Source: Rhodobacteraceae bacterium NBU2976
Lineage (GTDB): Bacteria; Pseudomonadota; Alphaproteobacteria; Rhodobacterales; Rhodobacteraceae
Direction of reading: 5' to 3'
DNA: 64,000 nucleotides
Assembly: GCA_023630215.1 (NCBI GenBank)
Contig: JALPRQ010000001.1
Location: 2,170,001 to 2,234,000 of the forward strand
In this document: in pieces, positions 54,827 through 64,000 of the stretch
Layout of the letters: the number at the start of each line of letters is the position of its first letter
Position numbering within the stretch: the stretch's first letter is position 1
Notes under the pieces: generated by a model
Database searches by the model: none
What the model saw: the letters and a program-made list of their open reading frames with translations, nothing else
What the model was told of the DNA's origin: nothing
Translations under genes and position numbers: made by a program

Positions 54827-55861
54827 ATGGACAGTTTGACGATCACCCGCCCCGACGATTGGCACCTGCATTTGCGGGATGGCGACATGCTTCGGGCGGT
54901 TCTGCCAGAAACGGCACGGCATTTTGGGCGCGCGATCATCATGCCCAATCTGGTGCCGCCGGTGGTAACGGCGGCGGATGCGGCGGCCTATCGCGAGCGG
55001 ATCATGATCGCCTTGCCCGAGGGCAGCGATTTTACCCCCCTGATGACGCTTTACCTGACCGAAGGAACGGACCCTGACGATCTGGCGGCGGCTTACGAAA
55101 GCGGGCTGATCACAGCGGTGAAGCTGTATCCCGCCGGGGCCACGACCAATTCCGATTCAGGTGTGCGCAATTTCGAAAACGCCATGCCAGTGCTGGAGAG
55201 GATGGCGGCGATTGGCTGTCCGCTCTGTGTGCACGGCGAAGTCACCGATCCATCGGTCGATATTTTCGACCGCGAGGCTGTGTTCATCGACAAAATCCTC
55301 GACCCGCTCCGCACCCGCCTTCCGGACCTCAAAATCACGATGGAGCATGTGACGACCAAAGACGGCATCGATTATATCGCCAGCGGCAAAAACATCGCGG
55401 GCACCATCACCACGCATCACCTGATCATCAACCGCAACCATATTTTGGTTGGCGGGATCAAACCGCACTATTACTGCCTGCCCGTCGCAAAACGCGAAAC
55501 CCATCGTTTGGCGCTGCGCACGGCAGCAACGTCCGGCGATCCGCGCTATTTCCTTGGCACCGACAGTGCTCCGCATATCGACCCGCTGAAAGAAAACGCC
55601 TGCGGCTGTGCGGGGTGCTTTACCGCGACCAATACAATGTCCTGTCTGGCGCATGTCTTCGAAGAAGACGGCGCGCTCGACAAGCTGGAGGGGTTTGCCT
55701 CGCTGCACGGCTCAGCTTGGTACGGGGTGGCTCCGAATGCGGGCAAAATCACCCTGACCAAACAGTCCGACCCTGTGCGCTACCCCGCCAAGATATCGAC
55801 GGCGGACGGCGATGTAACCGTCTTTGACCCCGGCTTCCCGCTATATTGGTCCGTAACCTAG
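54827..55861 (+). CDS. pyrC: Dihydroorotase
   Basis: A 344-residue class II dihydroorotase of pyrimidine synthesis. Metal ligands are in [13 protein letters not shown] (HxH), the carboxylated lysine is in [18 protein letters not shown], further ligands are in CPLCVHGEV and [11 protein letters not shown], and the final Asp is in FLGTDSAPH. It is 12 bases upstream of pyrE and co-transcribed with it. Confidence 0.96.
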   Translation: MDSLTITRPDDWHLHLRDGDMLRAVLPETARHFGRAIIMPNLVPPVVTAADAAAYRERIMIALPEGSDFTPLMTLYLTEGTDPDDLAAAYESGLITAVKLYPAGATTNSDSGVRNFENAMPVLERMAAIGCPLCVHGEVTDPSVDIFDREAVFIDKILDPLRTRLPDLKITMEHVTTKDGIDYIASGKNIAGTITTHHLIINRNHILVGGIKPHYYCLPVAKRETHRLALRTAATSGDPRYFLGTDSAPHIDPLKENACGCAGCFTATNTMSCLAHVFEEDGALDKLEGFASLHGSAWYGVAPNAGKITLTKQSDPVRYPAKISTADGDVTVFDPGFPLYWSVT

Positions 55862-55873
55862 AAAGGCCTGCCC

Positions 55874-56569
55874 ATGTTCCAGAACTCCTTCCCCGACCGC
55901 GCAGAAATGGCCCGCCTGACGGCAAGGATGTTGCTGGAAATCAAGGCCGTGAATTTCGAGGTTGAAAACCCCTACAAGCTGGCATCGGGATTGGTGTCCC
56001 CCAGCTATATCGATTGCCGCGAGCTGATCAGCTTCCCGCGCATCCGCTCTGCCCTCATCGATTTTCTGGTGGCGACGGTTTACCGCGACGTCGGGTTTGA
56101 ATCGATCGACAGCGTCGCGGGGGGCGAGACCGGCGGCATCCCCTACGGCGCCTGGATGGCCGACCGAATGGGCCTGCCGATGCAATATGTCCGCAAGAAA
56201 CCAAAGGGTTACGGCAAAAATTCACAGGTCGAGGGAGTCTTGCATGAAGGCCAGCGCGTCCTGCTGGCCGAGGATATGACCACCGACGGCGGCTCCAAAA
56301 TCAAATTTGTCGAGGCGATCCGGGCGGCAGGGGGTGTGTGCAACCACACCGCGTTGGTGTTTTTCTATGACATCTTTCCAAACACCCGCGAAAATCTGGC
56401 CGCTCACGATATTTCGTTGCACTACCTCGCCACATGGCACGACGTTCTGGCCGAGGCGAAAACAGGCAATTATTTTGACGTGAAAACGCTCGACGAAGTC
56501 GAAAAGTTCTTCGCCGACCCGCTGGGTTGGTCCGTGTCGCGTGGAGGGATTGGCGAGGTTAGTAAGTAA
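55874..56569 (+). CDS. pyrE: Orotate phosphoribosyltransferase
   Basis: A 231-residue enzyme adding orotate to PRPP to form OMP. The PRPP-binding signature [14 protein letters not shown] is around residues 132-145; [20 protein letters not shown] is the N-terminal substrate loop and [13 protein letters not shown] the flexible catalytic loop. Length and start fit the family. Downstream the base composition drops sharply into the toxin-antitoxin segment. Confidence 0.95.
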   Translation: MFQNSFPDRAEMARLTARMLLEIKAVNFEVENPYKLASGLVSPSYIDCRELISFPRIRSALIDFLVATVYRDVGFESIDSVAGGETGGIPYGAWMADRMGLPMQYVRKKPKGYGKNSQVEGVLHEGQRVLLAEDMTTDGGSKIKFVEAIRAAGGVCNHTALVFFYDIFPNTRENLAAHDISLHYLATWHDVLAEAKTGNYFDVKTLDEVEKFFADPLGWSVSRGGIGEVSK

Positions 56570-56645
56570 TTATATGTGAATACTTCTTAAGTTGATATTT
56601 ACCAGATTCAGACATACATTACTCATATCCAGCTTAAGGTGACTT

Positions 56646-56843
56646 ATGTCGATTGGACATGGTGTAAAAAAACTACCTAAAAAAAATAGCGAAGCACGGC
56701 AGATTCGTCGTGAAGCTTCGACAGGTAGGGTTGTGTCCGCTGGAAAGAATATGGCTCCTGCTTCCAACTCGAAGATTAAAGATATCATTGACCGTAATGT
56801 AGATCGGTACAGTGATGCGTTGATCCGGCTGGCCGATAGGTAA
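56646..56843 (+). CDS. Putative antitoxin of the Doc-type pair
   Basis: A 65-residue basic protein. It has a lysine/arginine-rich N-terminus (KKLPKKNSEARQIRREAS), a short VVSAGKN segment, and a helical tail ending DALIRLADR. A similar tail (a helix closing with LADR) is what I recall for small antitoxins encoded before Doc-like toxins in proteobacteria; it is not a classical Phd. AAGGTG precedes the ATG, and its TAA lies 13 bases before the toxin start. The surrounding DNA is AT-rich compared with pyrE. Confidence 0.55.
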   Translation: MSIGHGVKKLPKKNSEARQIRREASTGRVVSAGKNMAPASNSKIKDIIDRNVDRYSDALIRLADR

Positions 56844-56856
56844 ACGTCACTACAGA

Positions 56857-57219
56857 GTGTCCCTTAACGATGTGCTTTCTGCGCATTCGTCAGCTTTGAC
56901 AAAAGGCGGGGGTCGGCCCGGCATTTCAAACTTGAATAGTATAAATGGTGCTCTAGGGCGACCATATCATGGATATCACCGAAGAATTGAACGCAAAGCA
57001 GCAGCTCTACTCCATGGTTTGGCAACCAGCCACGGCTTTACTGATGGAAACAAGCGTACTGCATGGGTTGCGACGACAATTCTAATCGAGGCAAGCGGGT
57101 ATCTGCTTGCCACTCAACCTGATGAACGCGTTGATGACGTCGTTGTTGATGTCGTAGAAGGCACCATGTCCGAAGAACAACTGGTCGGATGGTTTCGTGA
57201 GAGGATCGTAAGGGCCTAA
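56857..57219 (+). CDS. doc: Doc (death-on-curing) family toxin with Fic motif
   Basis: A 120-residue protein of the Fic/Doc fold. It shows LNDVLSAHSSAL and NLNSINGALGRPY at the N-terminus, typical of Doc, and the catalytic loop HGFTDGNKRTAW at residues 59-70. In Doc the motif is HxFx(D/N)(A/G)NKR and the enzyme phosphorylates EF-Tu; true Fic enzymes AMPylate. The GTG at 56857 is the first usable start after the antitoxin stop; homologous Doc proteins often begin a few residues earlier, so the start is uncertain. Confidence 0.82.
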   Translation: MSLNDVLSAHSSALTKGGGRPGISNLNSINGALGRPYHGYHRRIERKAAALLHGLATSHGFTDGNKRTAWVATTILIEASGYLLATQPDERVDDVVVDVVEGTMSEEQLVGWFRERIVRA

Positions 57220-57222
57220 CCC

Positions 57223-58050
57223 CTAACCCGCCGTCGCCCTCAGCAACCGCTTTCTGCTTTCCGGGATCCCTTTGATCTGTAACCCCGTGAAAACGTGCAG
57301 CGTGTTCAGGTCATTATCCACCACTGCGTGGTCGCTCACCCAACCGCCCATCACCAGATAGGTGCGCAGCAGCGGTGGCATGCGGCGTTGTGCCAGTTTC
57401 AGGTTGGGTTTTTTCAGTTTCAGCTTGGACGCGAACCGGAAAACCCGTGGCGCTTTAACCCGTGGCAGCCAGCGTTTTGGGGCCAGATGCCGCTCTTTCA
57501 ATAAGGCAAAGGCGTCCTCGTACTCCTCCTCGACGGTGCCGTGAAAGGACGAACAGCCGAACAACAGTTCCACGTCATTATCATCCACATAGGTCGTCAT
57601 CGCCCCCCACGCGATGCGCAGGATGTCGGGGTCCTTATAGGCCGGGTCGATGCAGAATCGGCCCATCTCGACAATCATGCCTTCGATGTCATGCAGGCGG
57701 GACAGTTCATAGAATTGCGCAGAATAGGATTTGTCGATTTCCTTTCCGCTTTCCAGTGGCAGCATTCTGAATGTACAGACCAGATTGCCGGTTTTCACTT
57801 CCTCCACCAAGACATGTTCGCAGATCTCGTCGAACCGGTCGGCATCAAGCCCATCACCGCCCCCGCGAAAAGTTTTGAAGCGCAAGCGCTGTGCGGCTTC
57901 GATATCCTTGGCGCCGTCAGCAAAACGAACCGAGTAGCGTTTCTTCAAAAGACCGACCATGAAATACCCCGCGGAAAAGTGAAATCGCGTGCCTTGTTGT
58001 GCGGAATCGTGCCGCATATATTTCGTGTTGTCAAAAACATCCTTCAGCAT
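57223..58050 (-). CDS. olsB: L-ornithine N-alpha-acyltransferase (OlsB-type GNAT)
   Basis: A 275-residue acyl-ACP-dependent [63 protein letters not shown] and a basic C-terminus ([19 protein letters not shown]). OlsB adds a 3-hydroxyacyl chain to ornithine, the first step of ornithine lipids. The acyltransferase OlsA is not in the window. I prefer the ATG at 58050 ([11 protein letters not shown]); the frame extends upstream over the msrB promoter without support. It is convergent with doc and divergent from msrB. Confidence 0.84.
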   Translation of the reverse strand: MLKDVFDNTKYMRHDSAQQGTRFHFSAGYFMVGLLKKRYSVRFADGAKDIEAAQRLRFKTFRGGGDGLDADRFDEICEHVLVEEVKTGNLVCTFRMLPLESGKEIDKSYSAQFYELSRLHDIEGMIVEMGRFCIDPAYKDPDILRIAWGAMTTYVDDNDVELLFGCSSFHGTVEEEYEDAFALLKERHLAPKRWLPRVKAPRVFRFASKLKLKKPNLKLAQRRMPPLLRTYLVMGGWVSDHAVVDNDLNTLHVFTGLQIKGIPESRKRLLRATAG

Positions 58051-58078
58051 ATGGGGATTTTCCCAAAGGAGTGTGAAC

Positions 58079-58471
58079 ATGTCGGCAAAAATCCGCAAAA
58101 CGGATGCAGAATGGCGCGAACAATTGTCGGAACTGGCGTTTAAAGTGACGCGACAGCACGGAACAGAACGCGCGGGCACACATGATAATTTCCCCAAACA
58201 ACCCGGAACGTTTCGTTGCGTATGCTGCGATACGCCGCTTTTTGATCAAAAGGCCAAGTTCGAAAGCGGGACAGGATGGCCCAGTTTCTTTCAACCGATC
58301 AGCGAAGACGCAGTCGAGGAAAAAGACGATCGTAGCTGGTTTATGCGGCGCACAGAAATCCTGTGCGCCACTTGCGACGCCCATCTGGGGCACGTCTTTT
58401 CGGACGGACCACAGCCCACTGGGTTGCGGTATTGCATGAATGGGGTCGCGCTGAAGTTCGATCCAGCCTAA
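58079..58471 (+). CDS. msrB: Peptide-methionine (R)-S-oxide reductase MsrB
   Basis: A 130-residue methionine sulfoxide reductase. Zinc ligands are C47/C50 (CVCC) and C96/C99 (CATC), the substrate loop is [10 protein letters not shown] and the catalytic cysteine is C119 ([11 protein letters not shown]). It repairs oxidised Met residues. The ATG at 58079 follows AAAGGAGTGTGAAC. Its TAA interlocks with the TAG of the convergent bamE-type gene (CTAA). Confidence 0.95.
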   Translation: MSAKIRKTDAEWREQLSELAFKVTRQHGTERAGTHDNFPKQPGTFRCVCCDTPLFDQKAKFESGTGWPSFFQPISEDAVEEKDDRSWFMRRTEILCATCDAHLGHVFSDGPQPTGLRYCMNGVALKFDPA

Positions 58472-58923
58472 AGGAAGCTCTCGGCCGAGAAATTGCCGAT
58501 ATTTCCAAGGAATTGCTGCAGGAAGGTCAATCGCCGACCGCCCGTGACGGTTTCGCGGGTGTTGAGATCAACCACGACACCATTTTCCAGACCGTAGCGA
58601 TCAATCGCTGTCACCTTGCCCGACGCGCTGAATGTGACGGCCAGAATCTCGCGTTCGGTTACTTGTGGGGCCAGGAACGCAATCCGCCGTTCCGTGTAGG
58701 AAACGTAATACCAGGCATTATCGCCCTGCACCCCTTTGCTGGTGGGTTCCCCCAGCCGTTGCAGCACGCTGTCCTTGGTGTCTTGGCCGACCGCAATCGC
58801 ATTCACTTCGGCGGAAACGGGAATATAGCCGTGCTGGCGCTCGATCGGAGTGCAGCCTGACAAGGCCAAGCCCGAACTTAGAAGTGTGACTATTACCGCG
58901 CTACGCACCACATTGGCAGACAT
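58468..58923 (-). CDS. bamE: BamE-type (SmpA/OmlA) outer membrane lipoprotein
   Basis: A 151-residue lipoprotein. The signal peptide [17 protein letters not shown] ends in a lipobox; the domain has [20 protein letters not shown] and [16 protein letters not shown], the SmpA/OmlA fold of BamE, a small accessory of the beta-barrel assembly machine. The ATG at 58923 is the first before a proper signal peptide. It is divergent from yceD. Confidence 0.89.
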   Translation of the reverse strand: MSANVVRSAVIVTLLSSGLALSGCTPIERQHGYIPVSAEVNAIAVGQDTKDSVLQRLGEPTSKGVQGDNAWYYVSYTERRIAFLAPQVTEREILAVTFSASGKVTAIDRYGLENGVVVDLNTRETVTGGRRLTFLQQFLGNIGNFSAESFL

Positions 58924-59027
58924 TGGACCCTCGTTCCCTTCGGATAGCTCTTGCTCACCTACCCTGTGCATGGTCTAAATTCAAGAATCTTGGCAAGCAG
59001 AACGGACTTTCTCTATTTCAGGACCGG

Positions 59028-59588
59028 ATGACAATGGTTGAAACACCACATGACCAGGTTTTTTCACACCCTTACCGGGTCAGCGGTTTGTCGGAAACCG
59101 CCCCGACGCGATTTGACCTGCGGCCTGACGCGGACACGCTTGATGCAATTGCCCGCGACCTGAATATCGTTTCCCTACGGAAACTGCACTTTGTCGGTGC
59201 GATTGAATGGCGCGATGGGGATTGGCATCTGGATGCACAACTTGGCGCAACCGTGACGCAGGAATGTGTGGTCAGCTTTGATCCCGTCCGAACCCGGGTC
59301 GATATCGACGTGCATCGCCGTTTTACCAAGGCAATGCCACAGCCCACCGAATCCGAAGTCGAAATCCCCGAAGATGACGATCTGGAACCACTTGGCAGCC
59401 ATATTGATCCTGCTGCCGTCGCGCTTGAAGCTTTGGCGTTGGAAATCCCGGCATTTCCCCGCGCCAAAGGCGTGGCCGAGGAGCCCCAGACCTTTGCGCC
59501 GCCCGGCACCGCACCGCTGACAGATGACGACGTCAAACCCTTTGCGGGACTTGCGGCATTGAAAGCGAAACTGGAAAAGGGCGAATAA
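59028..59588 (+). CDS. yceD: YceD (DUF177) protein, 23S rRNA accumulation factor
   Basis: A 186-residue DUF177 protein: FSHPYRVSGLSETAPTRFDL, LRKLHFVGAIEWRDGDWHLD, LGATVTQECVVSFDPVRT and an acidic end. Its place before rpmF-plsX-fabH is universal and supports the call. E. coli YceD helps 23S rRNA accumulation. An ATG two codons later is an alternative start; AGGA precedes the first. The 148-base gap to rpmF probably holds the rpmF promoter; I see no clear terminator. Confidence 0.9.
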   Translation: MTMVETPHDQVFSHPYRVSGLSETAPTRFDLRPDADTLDAIARDLNIVSLRKLHFVGAIEWRDGDWHLDAQLGATVTQECVVSFDPVRTRVDIDVHRRFTKAMPQPTESEVEIPEDDDLEPLGSHIDPAAVALEALALEIPAFPRAKGVAEEPQTFAPPGTAPLTDDDVKPFAGLAALKAKLEKGE

Positions 59589-59736
59589 ACCCAAAAACCC
59601 TCTTGCGGTTTGAATTAATATGAGTATGTTCCGCGCTTCATTTCCTGTTCGGGTCGAAGCCTCGTCGCGCCAGTCTTGCGCCAGCCTTGATGCCGGATGA
59701 AAGGGCCCCGGCCCCGCACAGAATCAGAGGTCTAAG

Positions 59737-59946
59737 ATGGCTGTACCTAAAAGTAAAATCACCCGCTCCAAGCGTGGCATGCGCCGTTCACATCACGCGC
59801 TTAGCGGTGCGAACCCGAACGAATGTTCCAACTGCGGCGAGCTGACCCGTCCGCATCACGTTTGCCCTGCATGTGGGCACTATGCAGACCGCGAAGTCGT
59901 TGCTATGGTAGACGAAATCGACTTCGACGACGAAGACGCTGCATAA
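59737..59946 (+). CDS. rpmF: 50S ribosomal protein L32
   Basis: A 69-residue L32: [20 protein letters not shown], then a zinc ribbon with C30, C33, C43 and C46 (CSNCGE and CPACG), followed by an acidic tail. The four cysteines mark the zinc-dependent form. AGAGGTCTAAG precedes the ATG. It lies 27 bases before plsX. Confidence 0.97.
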   Translation: MAVPKSKITRSKRGMRRSHHALSGANPNECSNCGELTRPHHVCPACGHYADREVVAMVDEIDFDDEDAA

Positions 59947-59973
59947 ACTGAAACTCGTGAGGTTGGTCCGGTA

Positions 59974-61068
59974 ATGGCCACTAACGAAAACCGGACCAGT
60001 CCAGGCACAGAGCGAAAAACTGTGCTATCCATCGATGGGATGGGTGGCGACGCAGGCCCTGAGGCCATTGTCGGCGGAATGGAAATTTCCGCCAAGATAA
60101 ATCCCGACATTCATTTCCTGTTGCATGGTGATTCGAACGTTTTCACCCCACTGCTTGGCAAACACCCGATTCTGGCAAGCCGCGTGGAATTGCGCGATGC
60201 GGACAAAGTTGTCTCCATGCATGATAAACCCTCGGCCGTTGTGCGAAACGGCAAGGGCACAAGCATGTGGAACGCGCTTCAAAGTGTGAAGGACGGCGAA
60301 GCCACTGTCGCGGTATCATGCGGCAACACGGGGGCGTTGATGGCGCTGTCGATGCTGGTTTTGCGCAAACTGCCGGGAGTGAACCGTCCTGCCATCGCGG
60401 TGCTCTGGCCCAAGACCACTCAAGGGCACAATGTCCTGTTGGACCTTGGCGCCGACATCAAGGCAGATGCTGATGATCTGATGAAATACGCGATAATGGG
60501 CGCCAGCTATGCCCGCAATGGGCTTGGCGTCCAGCGCCCACGTATTGGCGTCCTTAACATCGGAACCGAGGATCACAAGGGACGCCCCGAATTGGCTGAA
60601 GCGGGCGAGATGATCCAATCCGTTCAGGACCTCGCCGATCTGGAATATATCGGCTTTGTCGAAGGTAGCGATATGTCGAACCCGGATGTCGACGTGATCG
60701 TAACCGATGGATTTACCGGCAACGTCGCCCTAAAAGCGGGCGAAGGCACCGCCAAACTGATCCGGGGCTTTCTAAAAGATGCATTCACCCATACCCCACT
60801 TGCCAAACTGGCGGCGATATTCGCGCGGGCATCGCTACGCCGCCTGTCTCACCGGATCGATCCACGGCGGCAAAATGGCGGGGTGTTTCTGGGTCTAAAT
60901 GGCACCGTCGTAAAATCCCACGGTGGTGCGGATGCTACTGGAGTCTCGGCTGCGATCAAACTGGCATTCAAACTGGCCCAAAGCGGGTTCTCCGAGAAAC
61001 TTGCAGCAAGGGTTGCGATTGGCGCGTCGACACTCCAAACTGCCGAGCAAGAGTCGAGCAAGGCATAA
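59974..61068 (+). CDS. plsX: Phosphate acyltransferase PlsX
   Basis: A 364-residue enzyme making acyl-phosphate from acyl-ACP for membrane phospholipid synthesis. It carries VLSIDGMGGDAGPEAIVGGM, VSCGNTGALMALSMLVLRKL, VDVIVTDGFTGNVALKAGEG and the C-terminal GLNGTVVKSHGGADATG. It is four bases upstream of fabH and functionally linked to it. Confidence 0.96.
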   Translation: MATNENRTSPGTERKTVLSIDGMGGDAGPEAIVGGMEISAKINPDIHFLLHGDSNVFTPLLGKHPILASRVELRDADKVVSMHDKPSAVVRNGKGTSMWNALQSVKDGEATVAVSCGNTGALMALSMLVLRKLPGVNRPAIAVLWPKTTQGHNVLLDLGADIKADADDLMKYAIMGASYARNGLGVQRPRIGVLNIGTEDHKGRPELAEAGEMIQSVQDLADLEYIGFVEGSDMSNPDVDVIVTDGFTGNVALKAGEGTAKLIRGFLKDAFTHTPLAKLAAIFARASLRRLSHRIDPRRQNGGVFLGLNGTVVKSHGGADATGVSAAIKLAFKLAQSGFSEKLAARVAIGASTLQTAEQESSKA

Positions 61069-61072
61069 AACA

Positions 61073-62050
61073 ATGAGTGTTATTCGTGCAGTCCCAATTG
61101 GTTGCGGGCACTATCTACCCCAACGGGTCGTCGAAAATTCCGAATTTGCAGAAACCCTGGATACGTCGGACGAATGGATTCGTACGCGAACGGGCATCGA
61201 ACGTCGCCATTTTGCGGCGCCGGACGAAAAAACCTCGGACCTTGCGATCAAAGCGGCAAATATGGCGCTGGAATCAGCGGGTTTGACGGGTCGCGATATC
61301 AACGCCATCGTGCTTGCCACCGCGACACCGGATCAGACTTTCCCCTCGACCGCGACGCGGGTTCAGGCCGCGATTGGGATGGATGGGGGCTTCGCCTTCG
61401 ACATACAAGCCGTATGTGCCGGGTTCATTTATGCGATTGCAAATGCCAATGCCCTGATCACCTCTGGGCAGGCAAAAACCGTTCTGGTCATTGGTGCGGA
61501 AACCTTTTCGCGCATACTGGACTTCACCGATCGCAGCACTTGCGTTCTGTTTGGGGACGGCGCCGGCGCGGTAATCCTCCAAGCTCAAGAGGGCACCGGA
61601 ACCGCGAGCGACCGCGGTATTCTGTCGACTGACCTCAACTCCGATGGCCGCTTCAACGACCTTTTGTATGTTGATGGTGGGGTTTCCACCACACAGAAAG
61701 CAGGCGTCCTGAAAATGGCCGGGCGTGAAGTGTTCAAACATGCGGTTGAAAAGCTCGCTGCCTCGGGCGAAGCGGCGCTAAGCAAGGCAGGCGTAACCTC
61801 TGCGGACGTGGACTGGATCGTTCCCCATCAAGCCAACCTGCGGATCATCATCAGCACCGCCAAGAAGATGGAAGTTCCGATGGAGCGCGTTGTCGTGACC
61901 GTGCAGGATCATGGCAACACTTCTGCCGCTTCGATCCCGCTGGCGCTGTCGGTTGCGCACCAGAATGGACAGATCAAACCCGGTGATCTGTTGCTGCTCG
62001 AAGGGATTGGTGGCGGTCTGGCTTGGGGGGCCGCTGCAATCCGCTGGTAA
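61073..62050 (+). CDS. fabH: Beta-ketoacyl-ACP synthase III
   Basis: A 325-residue enzyme starting fatty-acid synthesis by condensing acetyl-CoA with malonyl-ACP. The triad is Cys115 (IQAVCAGFIYA), His in DWIVPHQANLRI and Asn in DHGNTSAASIPLAL. The ATG at 61073 gives MSVIRAVPIGCGHYLP; an open frame upstream inside plsX is ignored. Confidence 0.96.
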   Translation: MSVIRAVPIGCGHYLPQRVVENSEFAETLDTSDEWIRTRTGIERRHFAAPDEKTSDLAIKAANMALESAGLTGRDINAIVLATATPDQTFPSTATRVQAAIGMDGGFAFDIQAVCAGFIYAIANANALITSGQAKTVLVIGAETFSRILDFTDRSTCVLFGDGAGAVILQAQEGTGTASDRGILSTDLNSDGRFNDLLYVDGGVSTTQKAGVLKMAGREVFKHAVEKLAASGEAALSKAGVTSADVDWIVPHQANLRIIISTAKKMEVPMERVVVTVQDHGNTSAASIPLALSVAHQNGQIKPGDLLLLEGIGGGLAWGAAAIRW

Positions 62051-62137
62051 CCGCCTCAATTTCTGGTGCTAAGCCATTGTTATTGACTCTGTTTCCTGAA
62101 TCCCAATATCCTGACCTAAATATGCAAAGGTATTGGT

Positions 62138-62440
62138 ATGAGCGAATCTACATTGACGCGCATGGACCTCAGCGAAGCCGTCTTTCGCGAGGTCGGTCTC
62201 TCCAGAAATGAATCCGCGGAATTGGTCGAGTCGGTCCTGGACCATATATCAGATGCCCTCGTCAGTGGTGAGAGCGTAAAGATCAGTTCCTTCGGAACAT
62301 TTTCCATTCGCGACAAGAACGAACGCGTTGGCCGCAACCCCAAGACCGGTGAAGAGGTGCCAATCGCACCACGCCGCGTCCTAACCTTTCGACCGTCCCA
62401 CCTCATGAAAGAACGTGTGGACGTCGGCAACAAGAAATAA
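62138..62440 (+). CDS. ihfA: Integration host factor subunit alpha
   Basis: A 100-residue HU/IHF-family DNA-bending protein with [16 protein letters not shown]-like N-terminus, [14 protein letters not shown] and the intercalating-proline arm [12 protein letters not shown]. The paired IHF-beta is elsewhere. Its TAA overlaps the ATG of the MerR gene (TAATG), a conserved arrangement. Confidence 0.95.
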   Translation: MSESTLTRMDLSEAVFREVGLSRNESAELVESVLDHISDALVSGESVKISSFGTFSIRDKNERVGRNPKTGEEVPIAPRRVLTFRPSHLMKERVDVGNKK

Positions 62441-62910
62441 TGCAGAAATCTGCGGCGGCATTTCGAACCATCAGCGAGGTTGGTGACGCGCTGGAAGTCC
62501 CAGCGCATGTGTTGCGATTCTGGGAAAGCAAATTTTCACAGATCAAACCGGTGAAGCGCGGCGGCGGTCGCCGCTATTATCGCCCCGAGGACGTCAGCTT
62601 GATCCGCGGCATTCAGCATCTGTTGTACGAAGAAGGTATGACGATCAAAGGCGCACAGAAAATTCTGAACGAGCGCGGGATCAAGTCCGTTACAAAAATG
62701 GGTTCGGAATTATTGTCGAACGGCAGTATCGCAGAAAAACCTGTATCGCATGCCGCAGATGCAGATCACGCCGAACTGGCCGTGACCACGTCAACGCCCA
62801 AGCGTCCTGACTTGTCCGCTGTCCCGCCCGATTTTGACGTGCAAGGAACGTTCAAACAGCTTCGCAAAATGCGCCGTCGTATCCGGCGGCAAATCAAATC
62901 GATCACCTGA
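62440..62910 (+). CDS. MerR family transcriptional regulator
   Basis: A 156-residue MerR-type regulator. The N-terminal winged helix-turn-helix is at residues ~8-75 ([51 protein letters not shown]). The tail has a low-complexity middle and ends in [13 protein letters not shown]. There is no metal-binding cysteine pattern. The effector is unknown. It is coupled to ihfA (TAATG) and followed by tRNA-Pro. Confidence 0.9.
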   Translation: MQKSAAAFRTISEVGDALEVPAHVLRFWESKFSQIKPVKRGGGRRYYRPEDVSLIRGIQHLLYEEGMTIKGAQKILNERGIKSVTKMGSELLSNGSIAEKPVSHAADADHAELAVTTSTPKRPDLSAVPPDFDVQGTFKQLRKMRRRIRRQIKSIT

Positions 62911-62964
62911 CCCGTGCCTTTCCGTCTTGCCAACCTTCGCCGGTCCGCTATAAACACGCCCAGT

Positions 62965-63041
62965 CGGGCTATAGCGCAGCTTGGTAGCGCGTTCGTCTGG
63001 GGGACGAAAGGTCGTGGGTTCGAATCCCGCTAGCCCGACCA
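62965..63041 (+). tRNA. tRNA-Pro (GGG)
   Basis: A 77-nt cloverleaf: acceptor CGGGCTA/TAGCCCG, D-stem GCGC/GCGC, anticodon arm TTCGT-CTGGGGG-ACGAA with anticodon GGG, T-arm GTGGG-TTCGAAT-CCCGC, discriminator A and encoded CCA. The C1-G72 opening pair and A73 are typical of bacterial tRNA-Pro. Confidence 0.96.
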
Positions 63042-63060
63042 GCACCCAGGAGGGTATGAT

Positions 63061-64000
63061 ATGAGCCCCAAGGGCGTTCTTCCCAGCCAGACACTCCGCC
63101 AGATGCTGGCCAACGGATTGATCACGGCAACACAACCTGTGCCTGACGCCCAGATTCAGCCCGCCAGCCTCGATCTGCGCTTGGGACGCAAGGCGTGGCG
63201 GGTCCGCGCCTCGTTCCTTCCCGGTAAGGGGCGCAAGGTCGCTGACCGCCTGAAAGATTTCGCCATGCATGAAATCGATCTGATGGGCGGTGCTGTTCTG
63301 GAAAAGGGCTGTGTCTATGTTGTTCCGCTGATGGAATCGCTGGCGCTGCCAGCGCATCTGAATGCCGTGGCAAATGCCAAAAGTTCCACTGGGCGGCTCG
63401 ACCTTTTTACCCGCCTGATCACAGATTCTGGGGTCGAGTTTGATCGGGTCGAAGCGGGCTACACGGGACCCCTTTATGCCGAAATCTCACCGCGGAGTTT
63501 CAGCGTTCTGGCGCGTCCCGGCATGCGGCTTAACCAGATCCGCTTTCGACAGGGTCAGGTTGTTCTGGCCGATGACGAACTGCGCAAAATGAATGCCGAA
63601 CAGCACCTGGTCGACGGCGAGGCACATATCGACAACGGCCTTGGTTTTTCGGTTGATCTGACCTCGGCCAAGGATGGGATCGTCGGATATCGCGCCAAAC
63701 CGCATACCGGTCTGATCGATCTTGACCTGATCAACCATTACGATCCAAACGATTTCTGGGAACCGGTCCGCGCCGAAAATGGGTCCGTCGTTCTGGATCC
63801 TGGTGCGTTCTATATCCTTGTCAGCCGCGAAGCAGTGCATATCCCACCAAACTGTGCGGCTGAAATGGCCCCCTATCTGGCAATGGTTGGTGAATTTCGC
63901 GTCCATTACGCCGGATTTTTCGATCCCGGATTCGGCCATGCCGCCGCTGGGGGGCTGGGATCAAAAGGGGTGCTCGAAGTGCGCTGCCACGAAGCGCCCT
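63061..64000 (+). CDS. dcd: dCTP deaminase, long form (3' end cut by the window edge)
   Basis: The window shows 313 codons with no stop. The start is ATG at 63061 after AGGAGGGT; an out-of-frame ATG lies at 63056. The protein has the dCTP-deaminase/dUTPase fold: PSQTLRQMLANG, IQPASLDLRLG, NAKSSTGRLDLFTRLITDSG (catalytic region), SRSFSV-like core strand and, in a second half, DPGAFYILVSREAVHIP and MVGEFRVHYAGFFDPGFG. The repeat of the fold makes it the double-length form common in alphaproteobacteria. It deaminates dCTP to dUTP for thymidylate synthesis. Confidence 0.93.
   Translation, partial: MSPKGVLPSQTLRQMLANGLITATQPVPDAQIQPASLDLRLGRKAWRVRASFLPGKGRKVADRLKDFAMHEIDLMGGAVLEKGCVYVVPLMESLALPAHLNAVANAKSSTGRLDLFTRLITDSGVEFDRVEAGYTGPLYAEISPRSFSVLARPGMRLNQIRFRQGQVVLADDELRKMNAEQHLVDGEAHIDNGLGFSVDLTSAKDGIVGYRAKPHTGLIDLDLINHYDPNDFWEPVRAENGSVVLDPGAFYILVSREAVHIPPNCAAEMAPYLAMVGEFRVHYAGFFDPGFGHAAAGGLGSKGVLEVRCHEAP

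Overview
The window is a 64 kb piece of the chromosome of an alphaproteobacterium, almost certainly Rhodobacterales (Roseobacter group). The evidence is the conserved small proteins of that order (DUF6324, DUF6446, DUF2842, DUF938, a DUF1127 protein), hflK-hflC-DUF2065, yceD-rpmF-plsX-fabH-ihfA-merR, an acetoacetate CoA-transferase operon, a SAM-II riboswitch before metZ, a class II DAHP synthase and a tRNA-His without the usual G-1. Genes are packed tightly, often with stop/start overlaps (TAATG, TGATG, ATGA). No integrase, transposase, insertion sequence, CRISPR array or prophage block was seen.

Layout. 1-3.5 kb: serB (cut by the window edge), class II DAHP synthase, a GlxA-type AraC regulator, fau and a probable 6S RNA. 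3.5-9.4 kb: a large glycosyltransferase, mmcB, an internally deleted VOC protein, a DUF938 methyltransferase, a RibD-type reductase, tRNA-His and a secreted glycosidase-like protein. 9.5-16.3 kb: an aminotransferase/deacetylase pair, an orphan ParA with a GNAT protein, the sco operon carrying an AT-rich extra gene, and xseA. 16.4-28.3 kb: purD, a ferredoxin, an RTX protein under a CtrA-type site, degP, hflKC, gor, rpiA, sdaA and a short accessory stretch of small membrane or secreted proteins. 28.3-42.7 kb: thiamine diphosphokinase, purA, a PPOX protein, serA-serC, a MocR regulator with two EamA transporters, glmM-folP-folB, and a CAP protein facing a SleB hydrolase. 43-52.8 kb: ppdK, glyS-DUF6446-glyQ, trkH, folE and SAM-II-controlled metZ. 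53-64 kb: a glutathione transferase, a DUF900 lipoprotein, pyrC-pyrE, a Doc-type toxin-antitoxin pair, olsB, msrB, bamE, the rpmF-plsX-fabH cluster, tRNA-Pro and dcd (cut by the window edge).

How the genes work together. Serine metabolism is well covered: serA, serB and serC make serine and sdaA degrades it. Folate appears as folE, folB, folP and fau, with no folK in the window. Purine (purD, purA), pyrimidine (pyrC, pyrE) and dUTP supply (dcd) are represented. Envelope quality control and lipid synthesis are covered by degP, hflKC, bamE, glmM, plsX, fabH and olsB.

No large undescribed system is evident. The most notable signals are small: a foreign-looking gene inserted between the two CoA-transferase subunits; a MocR regulator without its PLP lysine; a FolB with a long unexplained C-terminal domain; paired 18-bp dyads before folE; a 37-bp palindrome over the PPOX promoter; a serC leader with two mutually exclusive hairpins; and six convergent gene pairs whose stop codons interlock in four bases.
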